DNA of 7,682 nucleotides from JANLSE01 sp038214135. Its GTDB lineage: Bacteria > Chloroflexota > Chloroflexia > Chloroflexales > Roseiflexaceae. The notes under the pieces are model-generated. The model was not told the origin of the DNA and did not search any database. It saw only the letters and a program-made list of their open reading frames with translations. Below, piece after piece: positions 6,389-7,682 of this stretch. The stretch covers positions 1 to 7,682 of the forward strand of contig JBBQSD010000206.1 of assembly GCA_038214135.1 (NCBI GenBank), written 5' to 3'. Every line of letters starts with the position of its first letter. Position 1 is the first letter of the stretch. Made by a program: the position numbers and the translations under genes.

Positions 6389-6817
6389 TTATTCTGGTAC
6401 AGGAAGCATGCCCAGTTGCTGCATCAGTGCCAATCGATCTTGGATGGCCCAGTGTTCAACCACCTTGTCATTATCAAGGCGAAGGATATCAATCACGGCA
6501 AACGCGATCTGCCTGCCTGTCGGAGCAACCCCCATAAATGTGCCATGATGCGTCCCCTGAAACAGCTTATGGGTGACAACTTTATCCCCTTCTGCCACCT
6601 GATCCTGGATTGTCACATGCAGATCGGGAAAGGCGGCAAACATTGCTCGAAAGGTGATCTTGGCCCGTTCCACCGAAGTATGTTCTGTGGAAAGATCAGC
6701 GGCTTCCAGGTGATTGATAAAGTTCGGGGCGAAGAAAGCATCCATCTGTGCAAGATCGTGGCGGTTTTGAACTTCCTCGATCAGGCGGCGAACCGTTGCT
6801 TTGTTGGCTTCTGACAT
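6389..6817 (-). CDS. SnoaL-like / ester cyclase family protein
   Basis: The 142-residue protein belongs to the SnoaL-like NTF2-fold family (single cone-shaped alpha+beta domain), which includes polyketide cyclases, isomerases and many uncharacterised small-molecule enzymes. Family features are an N-terminal helix (NKATVRRLIEEVQNRHDL), PNFINHL (31-37), AMFAAFPDLHVTIQDQVAEGDKVV (about 58-81), GTHHGTFMGVAPTGR (88-102) and the C-terminal EHWAIQDRLALMQQLG (121-136), with the usual His-Trp pair. The start at 6817 is secured by AGGAG (complement of 6826-6830) eight bases upstream. The frame stays open another 142 codons upstream, but that part runs through intergenic DNA and antisense to the next gene, so it is not coding. 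The protein is complete and of normal length. Substrate is unknown; such genes are common outside polyketide clusters. It is divergent from the VOC gene and convergent with the AraC-family gene. Confidence 0.9.
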   Translation of the reverse strand: MSEANKATVRRLIEEVQNRHDLAQMDAFFAPNFINHLEAADLSTEHTSVERAKITFRAMFAAFPDLHVTIQDQVAEGDKVVTHKLFQGTHHGTFMGVAPTGRQIAFAVIDILRLDNDKVVEHWAIQDRLALMQQLGMLPVPE

Positions 6818-7002
6818 GTGCTCTACTCCTTTAATGATCGGATGTGGCATAACGATTGTGTACGAATGATTGATTGCTATGCTCAACCCATCATAGGCAA
6901 TCGTGGTATGCGATGCCTGCTCCAAGAAGCCAGATAATTGCTCGCAGCTGCCAATGTTCATTGTTAGTTGAGCATTCTCCTGGTGAGAGCGCAGAGCTTT
7001 AT

Positions 7003-7033
7003 ATTGAAACATAGTAGAATCATCATTGAACAT
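7003..7033 (+). promoter_or_regulatory. Direct repeats ATTGAAACAT / ATTGAACAT upstream of the VOC promoter
   Basis: ATTGAAACAT (7003-7012) and ATTGAACAT (7025-7033) start 22 bp apart, about two helical turns, and the second ends three bases before the -35 hexamer. The GAACAT of the second copy also has an inverted partner, ATGTTC (7054-7059), directly before the -10, so the pair brackets the -35 and spacer. Direct repeats with two-turn spacing next to -35 resemble AraC/XylS-family sites, and the bracketing dyad resembles a repressor operator. Neither can be assigned. Confidence 0.35.
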
Positions 7034-7036
7034 TTC

Positions 7037-7065
7037 TTGACAAATTAGATCATATGTTCTATAAT
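7037..7065 (+). promoter_or_regulatory. Perfect consensus sigma-70-type promoter for the VOC gene
   Basis: TTGACA (7037-7042) and TATAAT (7060-7065) are both exact matches, separated by the optimal 17 bp. Transcription should start near 7072, giving a leader of about 39 nt before ATG 7111. This also rules out the in-frame ATG at 7054, which lies inside the promoter. Confidence 0.85.
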
Positions 7066-7110
7066 TCAACCTCATCGCCTGGTATTGGAGTGAACCAAAG
7101 GAGCCATCAC

Positions 7111-7497
7111 ATGGGTTCTTCCTATAAACCGCAGGGGTATAGCACGGTTTCGCCATATCTGATCGTCGATAATGCCAGCCGCAGCATTGATTTTCTGGTG
7201 CAGGTCTTCGATGCCATTGAATTGCGCCGATTCGCTGGCCCAACGGGTGCGATTATGCACGCCGAAGTACGGCTGGATGATACCGTCATTATGCTTGCCG
7301 ATGGCAGCCCGGATTGGGCAGCGATCCCAACATCGGTGCATGTGTATGTCGCAGATGTCGACGCAACCTACAGGCGCGCATTGGCAGCAGGCGCAACCTC
7401 GGTGCAGGAGCCAGTCAAGAAGGAAGATGCCGATAAGCGGGGTGGGGTCAAGGATGCGGGTGGCACGACATGGTGGATCGCCACAATGATGGAATAG
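7111..7497 (+). CDS. VOC superfamily (glyoxalase/bleomycin-resistance-like, PhnB-type) protein
   Basis: The 128-residue protein has the two beta-alpha-beta-beta-beta modules of the vicinal oxygen chelate fold (about 10-62 and 74-126), as in glyoxalase-like enzymes and antibiotic-binding proteins; these are cytosolic and usually dimeric. Recognisable blocks are VSPYLIVDNASRSIDFLVQVF (13-33), AIMHAEVRLDDTVIMLAD (47-64), SVHVYVADVDATYRRALAAGA (75-95) and GGVKDAGGTTWWIAT (111-125). Possible metal or ligand residues are H50, E52 and H77. The usual DPFGxxW block near the C-terminus reads DAGGTTWW, so the loop differs from most relatives. The start is fixed by AAAGGAG (7097-7103), seven bases before the ATG, and by the upstream promoter. 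Function could be detoxification, resistance or small-molecule conversion; sequence alone cannot decide. It is divergent from the SnoaL-like gene. Confidence 0.92.
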   Translation: MGSSYKPQGYSTVSPYLIVDNASRSIDFLVQVFDAIELRRFAGPTGAIMHAEVRLDDTVIMLADGSPDWAAIPTSVHVYVADVDATYRRALAAGATSVQEPVKKEDADKRGGVKDAGGTTWWIATMME

Positions 7498-7583
7498 GAA
7501 AGACGCGCCAGTAACATGATAAATGGTGTACAAGGCGTCACATATGTTTTCGGAATGATGCGTCGCACCGCCAACGAATGACT

Positions 7584-7680
7584 GTAGGGGCGGTTCGCGA
7601 ACCGCCTATGCTCTCCGCATCGGCCGTCGCGGTGGGCGGTTCGCCAACCCCCCGAACGGGGGAGGCGCGTGGCCGGCCAT
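7584..7680. repeat. GC-rich palindromic intergenic repeat cluster
   Basis: GGCGGTTCGCGAACCGCC (7589-7606) is a perfect 18-bp palindrome preceded by GTAGG. A related half, GGGCGGTTCGCC, follows at 7634-7645, then a hairpin CCCCC (7649-7653), loop GAAC, GGGGG (7658-7662), and the palindrome GGCCGGCC (7671-7678). The GTAGGGGCGGTTCGCGAACCGCC form is one I associate with dispersed intergenic repeats of Chloroflexia. The cluster runs to the window edge and may continue. The stretch from 7498 to 7583 shows no gene or clear site. Confidence 0.75.
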
Positions 7681-7682
7681 AT

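Larger units (their letters stand above)
6818..7110. promoter_or_regulatory. Divergent intergenic region between SnoaL-like and VOC genes
   Basis: These 293 bp separate two divergently transcribed genes and are visibly more AT-rich than the coding sequence. The right part holds the VOC promoter and upstream repeats, listed separately. For the SnoaL-like gene I see its Shine-Dalgarno, but no convincing -35/-10 pair on the minus strand. TATGAT (complement of 6890-6895) is a lone -10-like hexamer about 70 bp before its ATG. I see no small gene or RNA hairpin here. Confidence 0.55.

Noticed and set aside
6239..6814. 191-codon plus-strand frame opposite the SnoaL-like gene
   Set aside because: It is antisense to a well-supported gene, passes through the terminator hairpin, and shows no family motifs or ribosome-binding site.
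7054..7110. Longer start for the VOC gene at ATG 7054
   Set aside because: This codon lies between the -35 and -10 of a perfect promoter and so would not be transcribed. ATG 7111 has AAAGGAG seven bases upstream.
6818..7243. Upstream extension of the SnoaL-like frame (142 extra codons on the minus strand)
   Set aside because: A strong Shine-Dalgarno fixes the start at 6817. The extension runs across AT-rich intergenic DNA, the VOC promoter and antisense to the VOC gene, with no family resemblance.
7502..7539. GACGC ... GCGTC inverted repeat after the VOC gene as a terminator
   Set aside because: The stem is only five pairs with a 28-base loop and no T-tract.

Overview
The window looks like chromosomal DNA from a Chloroflexota bacterium, probably class Chloroflexia (Herpetosiphon/Kouleothrix/Roseiflexus-like). 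This is inferred from the gene types: a GT39-type membrane protein with a C-terminal beta-rich domain, a remnant of a large STAND/LuxR-type regulator and a 6TM-NBD ABC exporter. It also rests on several families of small palindromic repeats that I associate with such genomes. No rRNA, tRNA, CRISPR array or transposase is visible, so the assignment is moderate.

Layout, left to right. (1) Positions 1-921 hold the 3' part of a nucleoside hydrolase gene that enters from the left. (2) Directly abutting it, 899-1285 (traces to about 1305) is a decayed fragment of the central region of a STAND-type regulator. (3) An extended -10 promoter at 1301-1309 precedes a complete half-size ABC exporter (1343-3220). 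(4) A GT39-like integral membrane glycosyltransferase (3248-5383) follows after 27 bp, probably in the same transcript. It contains two blocks of repeat-type DNA read in frame, one carrying a 4 x 7-bp tandem repeat. (5) A 134-bp gap with several dyads precedes an AraC-family regulator (5518-6303). (6) A strong hairpin at 6304-6329 serves as a shared terminator for the regulator and a convergent SnoaL-like gene (6389-6817, minus strand). (7) A 293-bp divergent region separates SnoaL from a VOC/glyoxalase-like gene (7111-7497). The VOC gene has a perfect consensus sigma-70-type promoter (TTGACA, 17 bp, TATAAT) preceded by direct repeats. (8) The last 100 bp are GC-rich palindromes.

The genes do not form one clear pathway. 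The ABC exporter and GT39 protein may act together at the cell envelope. The AraC, SnoaL and VOC genes form a small regulator-plus-enzymes neighbourhood whose substrate cannot be read from sequence. I see no convincing new defence or mobile system. The most unusual feature is the glycosyltransferase with in-frame repeat DNA and a frame-sensitive heptamer tract.
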